The notes under the pieces were generated by a model. The model was not told the origin of the DNA. It was given only the letters and a program-made list of their open reading frames with translations, and did no database searches. From positions 1 to 10,057 of the forward strand of contig JALFGI010000281.1 of NCBI GenBank assembly GCA_022777455.1: a DNA stretch of 10,057 nt. The letters run 5' to 3'. This stretch comes from Clostridiales bacterium (GTDB lineage Bacteria; Bacillota_A; Clostridia; Oscillospirales; Oscillospiraceae). Positions 1-5,356 of the stretch are shown here, piece by piece. Position 1 is the first letter of the stretch. Each line of letters begins with the position of its first letter. The position numbers and the translations under genes were made by a program.

Positions 1-1
1 G

Positions 2-511
2 GAAAAGGAAATCTATGGCACCTATATCGACTATCTCATCGGAGGCTACCTGATTTCTCCGGAATTCAGCCTTTCCAGTCAGGCGCTGGAATTGATGATC
101 CAGGCCCTCAGCTCCCGCCGGGCTTCCAATATTTCCGAAGCAAGCCTGCTGTGCAAAAAGAAATTCGGCAAGTCCCCTGTTCCCCGTATCATCACCTCCC
201 TGCGCTCCGTCAGTGAGCCGTCCGCGCCCCGAAAGACAAAGTCAGAACCAAAAAACCAAAAGATTACCCTGAATCAATTGGAAAATCAGGGTCCGGATAT
301 CCAGGTGCTGCTCCAGCTGGCAGAATACCTCCATGCCGCCGTCAAAAGCTACGCCGCCAACCTTCCAACTACCTCCCAAGGGGACGGCAGCGTAGCGGCC
401 ACTTTGAGCAACGAGGAAGAGTCCCTGATCGCGGAATTCCGTCACCTCCAGGACGACGAGAAAAAGCGAATTCGCCGGGTTGTTCATAGCTTCTATACCA
501 AGAAGTACTAA
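2..511 (+). CDS. Unrecognised protein, C-terminal part (5' end outside window)
   Basis: The reading frame is open from the window edge (first codons EKEIYGTYIDYL) to TAA at 509-511, so at least 169 residues are seen and the true start lies to the left. TTG or ATG codons at 92-97 are internal and not needed as starts. The visible part has a hydrophobic/aromatic first stretch, a middle rich in Ser, Lys, Arg and Pro (probably a disordered linker), and a charged C-terminal helix (LIAEFRHLQDDEKKRIRRVV) of the kind that ends many XRE-type regulators. That resemblance is weak and no function is assigned. It lies 5' of a serine recombinase remnant on the same strand, which suggests it belongs to the same accessory segment. 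It could be a plasmid or conjugative-element protein. Confidence 0.55.
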   Translation, partial: EKEIYGTYIDYLIGGYLISPEFSLSSQALELMIQALSSRRASNISEASLLCKKKFGKSPVPRIITSLRSVSEPSAPRKTKSEPKNQKITLNQLENQGPDIQVLLQLAEYLHAAVKSYAANLPTTSQGDGSVAATLSNEEESLIAEFRHLQDDEKKRIRRVVHSFYTKKY

Positions 512-525
512 GGAAGTTTTGAATA

Positions 526-861
526 AATCGTCTGCGGATGGTGATTGTGGGGTCAATTACGCTGGATTGCCGAGAGGGCAAGGCCAAACCTATGAGCGAA
601 GCCTTTCTCCAAATGGCGGGTGTGTTCAGCCAACTTGAATTAGCGACGATTAGAGCAAGGGTGCGGTCGGGCATGGAGAACGCCAGAGCAAAGGGTCGGC
701 AAATCGGTCGACCGCAGGTGAGCAAAGAGGACATCCCCGCCACCTTCCTTCGCCACTACCCCGCCTACAAGAACAAGCAGTTGAATGTGTCGGAACTGGC
801 AAGGGTCTGCGACATCAGCAGAACCACCGCATACAAATACATTGGACTTTTGGAAGCATAA
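526..861 (+). pseudogene. Serine recombinase (resolvase/invertase family), C-terminal remnant
   Basis: The frame matches the second half of small serine recombinases. The first ATG (538) begins inside the catalytic domain at MVIVGSITLDCREGK. The long E helix with AFLQMAGVFSQLEL follows at about residues 20-53, then the linker KGRQIGRP (52-59), then a C-terminal helix-turn-helix (83-104, NVSELARVCDISRTTAYKYI) that would bind the recombination site. The first 80-100 residues, including the active-site serine, are absent: an in-frame TGA lies at 520-522 just before the recognisable sequence begins. The product cannot cut DNA. At most it could be expressed as a DNA-binding fragment, but I see no clear ribosome binding site before 538. 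The break lies within about 511-526, right after the stop of the upstream gene, so a deletion endpoint is likely there. Confidence 0.8.
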
Positions 862-863
862 AG

Positions 864-898
864 TAATCCCATGCCCACTTCACTTGGGCATGGGATTA
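864..898 (+). terminator. Perfect 14-bp hairpin after the recombinase remnant, overlapping the NUDIX promoter
   Basis: Arms 864-877 (TAATCCCATGCCCA) and 885-898 (TGGGCATGGGATTA) are exact reverse complements around a 7-base loop. It begins three bases after the recombinase stop codon, the normal place for a terminator, but no real T tract follows (ATGTTATAATCAG), so termination strength is doubtful. The -35 box of the next gene lies in the loop and the right arm fills the spacer, so the dyad could equally be an operator. Confidence 0.5.
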
Positions 899-907
899 TG
901 TTATAAT
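879..907 (+). promoter_or_regulatory. Extended -10 promoter of the NUDIX gene
   Basis: The -35 box is TTCACT (879-884), followed after 17 bases by TATAAT (902-907), with TG at 899-900 giving an extended -10 (TGTTATAAT). A start of transcription near 914 would give a short leader before the ribosome binding site at 932. The perfect dyad 864-898 covers the -35 and spacer. Confidence 0.6.
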
Positions 908-947
908 CAGTTCACAAAACTTGAATATGATAAAGGAGCTGGCAAAA

Positions 948-1358
948 ATGATATACGAAAAAAGTTGCGGAGCAATCGTTTATACAAATGTTAATGGCGA
1001 ACGACTTTATTTGGTTGAGCAAATGCTTGGTGGACATTGGGGTGTCCCTAAAGGACATGTTGAAGAGAACGAAACTGAAGAAGAGACCGCTTTAAGAGAA
1101 ATAAAAGAAGAAGTCGGTTTGGATGTCATCATTGATAGTGGCTTTAGAACTGTAGAGACATATTCTCCCAAGGATGGTTTCATCAAAGATGTTGTCTATT
1201 TCGTTGCTTATAGTAAATCTATGGATACTACAATGCAAGCGGAAGAAGTGAGAGATATTAAATGGGTTAAAATTAAAGAGGCAACAGATTTGATAGAATT
1301 CCAAGACATGCAAGAAATCATGATAATGGCAGATACTTATTTAGGAAAAACAAATTGA
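948..1358 (+). CDS. NUDIX hydrolase, Ap4A-hydrolase-like
   Basis: This 136-residue protein is the right size for a single-domain NUDIX hydrolase, which cleaves a nucleoside diphosphate linked to another moiety using a divalent metal. The NUDIX box is complete at residues 36-58: G36, E42, R50, E51, E54, E55 and G57 fit GX5EX7REUXEEXGU. The preceding WGVPKGH (31-37) is typical of the dinucleoside tetraphosphate hydrolase/MutT-like branch, so Ap4A-type substrates are the best guess, not proven. I chose ATG 948 because AAAGGAG (932-938) lies 9 bases before it; in-frame ATG 927 and TTG 921 lack a site. The gene is visibly more AT-rich than everything around it, and has its own promoter and terminator, so it looks like a transferred cargo gene. 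A role in detoxifying damaged or signalling nucleotides is inference. Confidence 0.9.
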   Translation: MIYEKSCGAIVYTNVNGERLYLVEQMLGGHWGVPKGHVEENETEEETALREIKEEVGLDVIIDSGFRTVETYSPKDGFIKDVVYFVAYSKSMDTTMQAEEVRDIKWVKIKEATDLIEFQDMQEIMIMADTYLGKTN

Positions 1359-1396
1359 CCATTTTTGTTTGTCGGAGCAACAAATTCCGATTTGAC

Positions 1397-1442
1397 GAGC
1401 AGTTGCCCTTCGTGGCAACTGCTCCTTTTCTTTTGCTTTTTT
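1397..1442 (+). terminator. Rho-independent terminator of the NUDIX gene
   Basis: Arms 1397-1407 (GAGCAGTTGCC) and 1414-1424 (GGCAACTGCTC) form a perfect 11-bp stem with a 6-base loop, followed by a T-rich tract (1426-1442) interrupted by single C and G bases. It lies 38 bases after the NUDIX stop codon. Confidence 0.85.
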
Positions 1443-1445
1443 GTA

Positions 1446-1454
1446 TGCTATACT
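1446..1454 (+). promoter_or_regulatory. Extended -10 promoter of the WYL regulator gene
   Basis: TGCTATACT at 1446-1454 is an extended -10 (TG, one base, TATACT). The only -35 at 17 bases is a poor TTTTCT (1426-1431) inside the T tract of the preceding terminator. It would start transcription near 1461, leaving about 23 bases before the ATG at 1484, with AGGAAGG at 1470-1476 as ribosome binding site. Confidence 0.5.
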
Positions 1455-1483
1455 ATCAGAAAACCGCAAAGGAAGGTTCCCAC

Positions 1484-1972
1484 ATGGCGAACTATGGTAA
1501 ATACTACATTGCTGTCCGCTTGCTGCTGTTGAAGCAATACTTAGAAGCCAACGCAGGACGAACCCGCATTGTGAAGCGGCGGGAACTGGAACAACTTTTG
1601 GAAGAACATGATATGCCAGTAGAGAAAAAGACCTTGTATCAGGACTTCGCCGCTCTGGGGGATGTCTGCGGCTTACAGTTGGAATACGATGTTCACAAGA
1701 AGGGATACCGACTTCTGAACCCGCCCTTTGAGCCTTACGAACTTCGCCTTTTGGTGGATAGCGTTCAGTCCTCCAAGTTCATCACAAGGGAAAAGGCAAG
1801 GGAAATCACTGCCAAACTGAAAAGGTTTGCGGGCAAGGACACCGTGGAGAGCATAAACAGAGAAAACCAGGTTGCCAACCGAGTGCGGAGTATGAATGAT
1901 AGTGTGGTCAAGGATGCCGACCGCATCCACGAGGCCATCCGTCGGGCGGTATTCTCTTGTAAATCTGCTTGA
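1484..1972 (+). pseudogene. WYL-domain transcriptional regulator, truncated after the N-terminal half
   Basis: The ATG at 1484 follows AGGAAGG (1470-1476) and starts a clear helix-turn-helix regulator of the YafY/WYL type. Residues 5-60 form the winged-helix part (KRRELEQLLE, then KTLYQDFAALGDVCGL). The family-typical linker follows at about 79-118 (PPFEPYELRLLVDSVQSSKF), then the start of the region that precedes the WYL domain (DADRIHEAIRRAV, 144-156). After V156 the sequence changes abruptly to FSCKSA and stops, giving 162 residues instead of the roughly 300 usual for the family; the whole ligand-sensing WYL domain is missing. The sequence after about 1950 reads on the other strand as tyrosine recombinase. 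DNA binding might persist but sensing cannot. Codons upstream to 1355 are open but overlap the terminator and promoter, so they are not coding. Confidence 0.8.
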
Positions 1973-2096
1973 CAGATTCCTAATAGTGGTTGATTGTTCC
2001 CTCCCGAAGTTTTCTTGCTTTGCAGTCCAAAATATATTCCTCAAAACCGTCCACGAAAGTTTTCTCTCTTGGAAAGCACATCTTCATTTTCTTCAT
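1951..2096 (-). pseudogene. Tyrosine recombinase (phage/ICE-type integrase), N-terminal stub with early stop
   Basis: Read on the minus strand, ATG at 2096 is preceded 8 bases away by AGGAGGG (2105-2111). It starts MKKMKMCFPREKTFVDGF, followed by EEYILDCKARKLREGTINHY, then TAG (1982-1980, codon 39), then ESVKQIYKRI in the same frame up to about 1951. The pattern (an aromatic-rich first helix, CKARxLREGTIxHY, a helix ending in KQI) is the SAM-like core-binding domain of XerC/D-type integrases from Firmicute elements. The catalytic domain with its R-H-R-Y residues is absent, replaced by the truncated regulator coding sequence. So the gene is broken twice: once by the nonsense codon and once by the deletion near 1950. 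It is too short to stand out as an open frame. The family call rests on my recognition of the motif, without an alignment. Confidence 0.65.
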
Positions 2097-2117
2097 CAAA
2101 AACGCCCTCCTAAACGC

Positions 2118-2167
2118 AAAAACAGGAAGCACATCACAACTCTTTTGGAGAGTAGGATGTGCTTCCT
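2118..2167 (-). terminator. Long hairpin with T5 tract, between the GGGtGRT gene and the integrase stub
   Basis: Arms 2124-2135 (AGGAAGCACATC) and 2156-2167 (GATGTGCTTCCT) pair perfectly over 12 bp, and inside them 2139-2143 and 2149-2153 (ACTCT/AGAGT) form a second stem. On the minus strand the structure is followed by TG and five Ts (plus-strand A run 2118-2122), so it can end minus-strand transcription coming from the GGGtGRT operon before it enters the integrase. It might also be an attenuator for the integrase or a structure at the end of the element. Confidence 0.6.
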
Positions 2168-2170
2168 TGC

Positions 2171-2198
2171 ATTCTATTTGTGAAAAGTGGGGTTTGAA
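2171..2198 (-). promoter_or_regulatory. Possible weak promoter for the integrase stub
   Basis: On the minus strand TTCAAA lies 16 bases before TAGAAT (plus positions 2171-2176). Transcription would begin near 2164, inside the arm of the hairpin just described. The -35 box is poor, so this is only a candidate. Confidence 0.25.
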
Positions 2199-2213
2199 CT
2201 TTTACGGTTCAAA
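2193..2213 (-). repeat. Short inverted repeat behind the GGGtGRT gene
   Basis: TTTGAAC (2193-2199) and GTTCAAA (2207-2213) form a 7-bp stem with a 7-base loop, 17 bases after the GGGtGRT stop codon. A second small palindrome, GGGATTATCCC, lies at 2217-2227. Neither is followed by a strong T tract. They may add to termination or be remnants of the element boundary. Confidence 0.4.
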
Positions 2214-2230
2214 TAAGGGATTATCCCCTC

Positions 2231-3229
2231 TTACTTCAGGCTCTCAGCAACGGCCACAGCCACGGAAACGGTAGCGCCGACCATGGGGTTGTTGCCCATG
2301 CCCAGGAAGCCCATCATTTCCACGTGAGCGGGGACGGAGGAGGAACCGGCGAACTGGGCATCGGAGTGCATACGGCCCATGGTGTCGGTCATGCCGTAGG
2401 AAGCAGGGCCTGCAGCCATGTTGTCAGGATGCAGGGTACGGCCCGTACCGCCGCCGGAGGCCACGGAGAAGTACTTCTTGCCCTGCTCGATGCACTCCTT
2501 CTTGTAGGTGCCGGCAACGGGATGCTGGAACCGGGTGGGGTTGGTGGAGTTACCGGTGATGGAGACATCCACGCCCTCGTGGTGCATGATGGCAACGCCC
2601 TCGCGGACATCGTCAGCACCGAAGCAGCGAACGGCAGCACGCTCGCCATCGGAGTACTTGTACTCCTTGACGATCTTCAGCTCGCCGGTGTAGTAGTCGA
2701 ACTGGGTCTGCACATAGGTGAAGCCGTTGATCCGGGAGATGATCTGAGCAGCGTCCTTGCCCAGGCCGTTCAGGATGACCCGCAGGGGCTCCTTACGAGC
2801 CTTGTTGGCGGAGCGGGCGATGCCGATGGCACCCTCAGCGGCGGCGAAGGACTCGTGGCCGGCCAGGAAGGCGAAGCACTTGGTCTCGTCCCGCAGCAGC
2901 ATGGCACCCAGGTTGCCATGGCCCAGACCAACCTTACGGTCCTCAGCCACGGAACCATCAATGCAGAAGGCCTGCAGGCCGATGCCGATGGCCTCAGCAG
3001 CCTCAGCGGCGTTCTTCACGCCCTTCTTCAAAGCAATGGCGGCGCCCACGGTGTAAGCCCAGCAGGCGTTCTCAAAGCAGATGGGCTGAATGCCCTTGAC
3101 GATCTCGTAGGGGTCGAAGCCCTTGGACTGGCACAGCTCGCGGCATGCTTCCACGGAGGACAGGCCATACTGAGCGAGGACACCATTGATCTTGTCAATT
3201 CTTCTTTCGTAACTTTCAAACAAAGCCAT
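2231..3229 (-). CDS. GGGtGRT protein (conserved, function unknown)
   Basis: This 332-residue protein belongs to the family named for the motif GGGTGRT, seen here at residues 259-265 within a longer conserved C-terminal part (LHPDNMAAGPASYGMTDTMG, about 266-285; AHVEMMGFLGMGNNPMVGAT, 301-320). Length agrees with the family. There is no signal peptide or membrane segment, so it should be cytosolic. Glycine-rich turns, His103/His125/His216/His217 and several Cys (29, 33, 51, 56, 89, 118, 202, 246) are visible, but I know of no assigned reaction. ATG 3229 is preceded 7 bases away by AGGAGGA (3237-3243). It lies 15 bases behind the Fe-S scaffold gene, so the two are co-transcribed and probably act together, perhaps in assembly or use of an Fe-S or related cofactor (inference). 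Codon use is strongly biased (CTG, GGC, AAG, ATC), as in highly expressed genes. Confidence 0.88.
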   Translation of the reverse strand: MALFESYERRIDKINGVLAQYGLSSVEACRELCQSKGFDPYEIVKGIQPICFENACWAYTVGAAIALKKGVKNAAEAAEAIGIGLQAFCIDGSVAEDRKVGLGHGNLGAMLLRDETKCFAFLAGHESFAAAEGAIGIARSANKARKEPLRVILNGLGKDAAQIISRINGFTYVQTQFDYYTGELKIVKEYKYSDGERAAVRCFGADDVREGVAIMHHEGVDVSITGNSTNPTRFQHPVAGTYKKECIEQGKKYFSVASGGGTGRTLHPDNMAAGPASYGMTDTMGRMHSDAQFAGSSSVPAHVEMMGFLGMGNNPMVGATVSVAVAVAESLK

Positions 3230-3244
3230 CGTCGTGTCCTCCTC

Positions 3245-3937
3245 TTATTCGTGGCGGGGGTCAATGTACTTGGGTGCGTTGTCGAAACGACCGTAGTGAC
3301 CCATAGCCTTCTTGTAGGCAGTGTTGGCGTCGTCGCCCTTCTTCATGAAGTCCATCATCTTGCCCAGGTTGACGAACTCATAGCCGATGATCAGGTTGTC
3401 CTCATCCAGCGCGACCCGGGTGACATAGCCTTCGGCCATCTCCAGGTAACGGGGACCCTTGGAACGGGTGGCGAACATGGTGCCCACCTGGCTGCGCAGG
3501 CCCTTGCCCAGGTCCTCCAGAGAAGCGCCCACAACCAGGCCGCCCTCGGAGAATGCGGACTGGCTGCGGCCGTAAACGATCTGCAGGAACAGCTCACGCA
3601 TAGCGGTGTTGATGGCGTCGCACACCAGGTCGGTGTTCAGCGCCTCCAGAATGGTCTTGCCGATCAGGATCTCAGCGGCCATTGCGGCGGAGTGGGTCAT
3701 GCCAGAGCAGCCGATGGTCTCAACCAGAGCCTCTTCGATCACGCCTTCCTTCACGTTCAGGGTCAGCTTGCAGGCACCCTGCTGAGGAGCACACCAGCCA
3801 ATACCGTGGGTAAAGCCGCTGATGTCCTTGATTTCCTTGGCCTGCACCCATTTGCCCTCTTCGGGAATGGGAGCGGGGCCATGGTATGCGCCCTTGGCGA
3901 CGGAGCACATGTTCTGTACTTCTGCACTATAAATCAT
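3245..3937 (-). CDS. IscU/NifU-like iron-sulfur cluster assembly scaffold protein
   Basis: The 230-residue product starts at ATG 3937, with AAAGGAA (3945-3951) 7 bases upstream; the longer open frame to 4012 would cross the 5' hairpin and has no start with a ribosome binding site. Residues 57-100 show the IscU/NifU N-terminal fold signature: KLTLNVKEGVIEEALVETIGC, then SGMTHSAAMAAEIL, then GKTILEAL. Cysteines at 11, 49, 56, 77 and 106 are candidates for cluster ligands; Cys77 sits in the GCxGxTxSA loop where scaffolds carry a ligand, and C49/C56 lie in GWCAPQQGAC. Unlike classical IscU (about 130 residues) it has about 110 further C-terminal residues (115-230) that look soluble and are not a known NfuA domain. 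It is the first gene of the operon with the GGGtGRT gene. No cysteine desulfurase gene is next to it here, so sulfur supply must come from elsewhere. Confidence 0.85.
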   Translation of the reverse strand: MIYSAEVQNMCSVAKGAYHGPAPIPEEGKWVQAKEIKDISGFTHGIGWCAPQQGACKLTLNVKEGVIEEALVETIGCSGMTHSAAMAAEILIGKTILEALNTDLVCDAINTAMRELFLQIVYGRSQSAFSEGGLVVGASLEDLGKGLRSQVGTMFATRSKGPRYLEMAEGYVTRVALDEDNLIIGYEFVNLGKMMDFMKKGDDANTAYKKAMGHYGRFDNAPKYIDPRHE

Positions 3938-3990
3938 GGCAATTTTCCTTTCTTTCAAAAGACGTTGTTTTCGCCTTTGGATTACACAGT

Positions 3991-4008
3991 GGAAAACCGG
4001 GATTTTCC
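3991..4008 (-). promoter_or_regulatory. Hairpin at the predicted 5' end of the scaffold-GGGtGRT mRNA
   Basis: GGAAAA (3991-3996) and TTTTCC (4003-4008) enclose CCGGGA. The predicted transcription start is near 4008, so the mRNA would begin almost directly with this stem-loop and then run about 70 bases to the ATG. Such 5' stems often stabilise mRNA; a regulatory role is possible. Confidence 0.4.
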
Positions 4009-4014
4009 GCATAT

Positions 4015-4043
4015 ATTATACATTCCGGGAAAGCAATTGTCAA
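4015..4043 (-). promoter_or_regulatory. Perfect-consensus sigma-A promoter of the scaffold-GGGtGRT operon
   Basis: On the minus strand TTGACA (plus 4038-4043) and TATAAT (plus 4015-4020) are separated by exactly 17 bases. Both boxes match the consensus at all six positions, which predicts strong expression. Inverted repeats CCGGGAA (4025-4031) and TTCCCGG (4044-4050) flank the -35 box and could be an operator. Confidence 0.85.
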
Positions 4044-4050
4044 TTCCCGG
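4025..4050. repeat. Inverted repeat CCGGGAA-N12-TTCCCGG around the -35 box
   Basis: The 7-base arms at 4025-4031 and 4044-4050 are exact reverse complements with 12 bases between them that contain most of TTGACA. A third CCGGGA is at 3997-4002 in the 5' hairpin loop. Position and symmetry fit a repressor binding site, but no known regulator box is recognised. Confidence 0.5.
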
Positions 4051-4081
4051 ATGTAGGAAAATCAATAAAAGCGCACCGATT

Positions 4082-4642
4082 TCAGCATTCCTTGATCCAT
4101 TCTTTCGTCCAAGCGCTTTTCAGTTCTCTGAAAGCCTGATCGCACCAGTCCGCAATGTACACCTGATTCTCTGCCAGATACGCATACAGCTTTCGGCAAA
4201 CAGATATTGCGTGATCGTATTCCTCCCGAGTGATGTTACCGGTTTCCAACGCCTCGTCCAGTTCATCCCGGTCAAGAACCTCCAGCACATCTCCAATGGC
4301 AACAATATCCAGATATAAATCCGCAAAACAGGGGTTATCCGGATTGTCAAAGCAATTACCGGCAGTGACATCAAAGTAGAGACTAATTCGCTGACCCTGA
4401 CGGTCATACATGGCGGTAATCCAGAAAGACTGTTCCTTCAGCGCAATCTGCAGCCAGCCAAATCCCTCATCCGCAATTAGAACATCCCCAAAAGGATAAT
4501 GAATCGTTAAAGGAGCAGTCAGTTCCCGCAAAATGCTCAGGCTCATCCGTCCCTGATGGCCGTTTCGCCGGAAGTCCCGGGCGATATAATCCTTGCGCAG
4601 AACGCGGCCCCAATCGGTTCGTTTCATGTCCTTGCTCTGCAT
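4082..4642 (-). CDS. DUF402 protein, likely nucleotide phosphatase
   Basis: The 186-residue protein has the layout of DUF402: an N-terminal part with a YPFGD segment (49-53), then LYFDVTAG (88-95), FADLYLDIV (106-114), and VLDRDELDEALETGNIT (122-138) followed by a helical end. The acidic residues D91, D108, D112, D124, D126 and E127 sit where characterised members bind divalent metal. From memory of the family, characterised members include FomD (a nucleotidyl-phosphonate hydrolase) and a staphylococcal nucleoside tri/diphosphatase, so a metal-dependent nucleotide phosphatase role is likely, with substrate unknown. The start at 4642 is preceded by GGGAG (4649-4653); a later ATG (4627) has no such site. 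It lies 18 bases behind rpe and probably shares its mRNA. No clear terminator is seen between its stop and the next promoter. Confidence 0.8.
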   Translation of the reverse strand: MQSKDMKRTDWGRVLRKDYIARDFRRNGHQGRMSLSILRELTAPLTIHYPFGDVLIADEGFGWLQIALKEQSFWITAMYDRQGQRISLYFDVTAGNCFDNPDNPCFADLYLDIVAIGDVLEVLDRDELDEALETGNITREEYDHAISVCRKLYAYLAENQVYIADWCDQAFRELKSAWTKEWIKEC

Positions 4643-4660
4643 GCATTTCTCCCAACGTAG

Positions 4661-5311
4661 TTACGCCTGAATGGTTTTCACAAACGCTGCCCGGTCGGCG
4701 GCTTTGAAATAGGCAGAACCGGTGACCAGTACGCCAGCACCATTGGCCTTGCAGATGGGAGCTGTATTCCGGTCAATGCCGCCATCCACAGAAAGCAGGC
4801 AGCCGGGGTTCACTTCATCCAAACGGCGGCGCAGATTCTGAAGCTTTGGCATCATATCCGCTTTGAATTTCTGACCGCCGAAGCCGGGCTCAACGGTCAT
4901 CACAAGAATCAGATCACACAGGGAAAGGTACGGCTCCGCCTCCTCTGCCTGGGTACCGGGCTTCAGAGATATACCCGCCTTACATCCCATGGAACGGATG
5001 CGCTTCAAGGCTTTGATTGTATTCTCCTGAGAGTCTGCCTCAATATGTATGGTGAGCCAATCGGCTCCAGCAGCAACGAACTGCTCCACATAACGAATGG
5101 GTTTTTCGATCATCAGATGGACGTCCAGAGTCATCTGGGTCACATCCCGAATTGCCTTCAAAGCCGGAAGGCCGAAGGAGAAATTGGGAACGAAGTTTCC
5201 GTCCATCACGTCAACGTGAATCCAATCGGCACCGCTCTTTTCAATATCATGAATATCCCGCTCCAGATTTACAAAATCCGCAGCTAGAATGGAAGGTGCA
5301 GCTTTTGCCAT
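4661..5311 (-). CDS. rpe: Ribulose-phosphate 3-epimerase
   Basis: This enzyme interconverts D-ribulose 5-phosphate and D-xylulose 5-phosphate in the pentose phosphate pathway in the cytosol. The 216-residue TIM barrel is full length. Key residues are visible: S7 in APSILAADF, metal ligands and catalytic acids H32 and D34 in HVDVMDGNFVPN, H65 in DVHLMI, the phosphate-binding loop VEPGFGGQKF (140-149) and D176 in SVDGGI. AGGAG (plus 5318-5322) lies 6 bases before the ATG. In many Firmicutes rpe follows rsgA and precedes thiN; here it has its own promoter and is followed by a DUF402 gene instead. Confidence 0.97.
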   Translation of the reverse strand: MAKAAPSILAADFVNLERDIHDIEKSGADWIHVDVMDGNFVPNFSFGLPALKAIRDVTQMTLDVHLMIEKPIRYVEQFVAAGADWLTIHIEADSQENTIKALKRIRSMGCKAGISLKPGTQAEEAEPYLSLCDLILVMTVEPGFGGQKFKADMMPKLQNLRRRLDEVNPGCLLSVDGGIDRNTAPICKANGAGVLVTGSAYFKAADRAAFVKTIQA

Positions 5312-5356
5312 TTCTTTCTCCTCTCAAATCAAACAAAGTCCATCAAAGGCAATTCC

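Noticed and set aside
92..97. TTG or ATG near 92 as the true start of the first gene
   Set aside because: The same frame is open and protein-like to the window edge and there is no ribosome binding site before these codons, so the gene is best read as entering from the left.
1355..1483. N-terminal extension of the WYL regulator frame back to 1355
   Set aside because: It runs through the NUDIX terminator, the T tract and the extended -10 box, and ATG 1484 has its own ribosome binding site. The extra residues do not resemble the family.
2193..2230. Possible tRNA remnant because of GGTTCAAAT (2206-2214)
   Set aside because: No acceptor, D-arm or anticodon stem can be built around it; the bases are better explained as the arm of a small hairpin.
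2324..4318. A 664-codon open frame on the plus strand over the GGGtGRT, scaffold and DUF402 genes
   Set aside because: It is antisense to two strongly recognisable genes. Its composition (Gly, Val, Leu, His, Ala-rich with no domain) is what results from the reverse complement of codon-biased genes, it crosses their promoter and intergenic gap, and no ribosome binding site precedes it.
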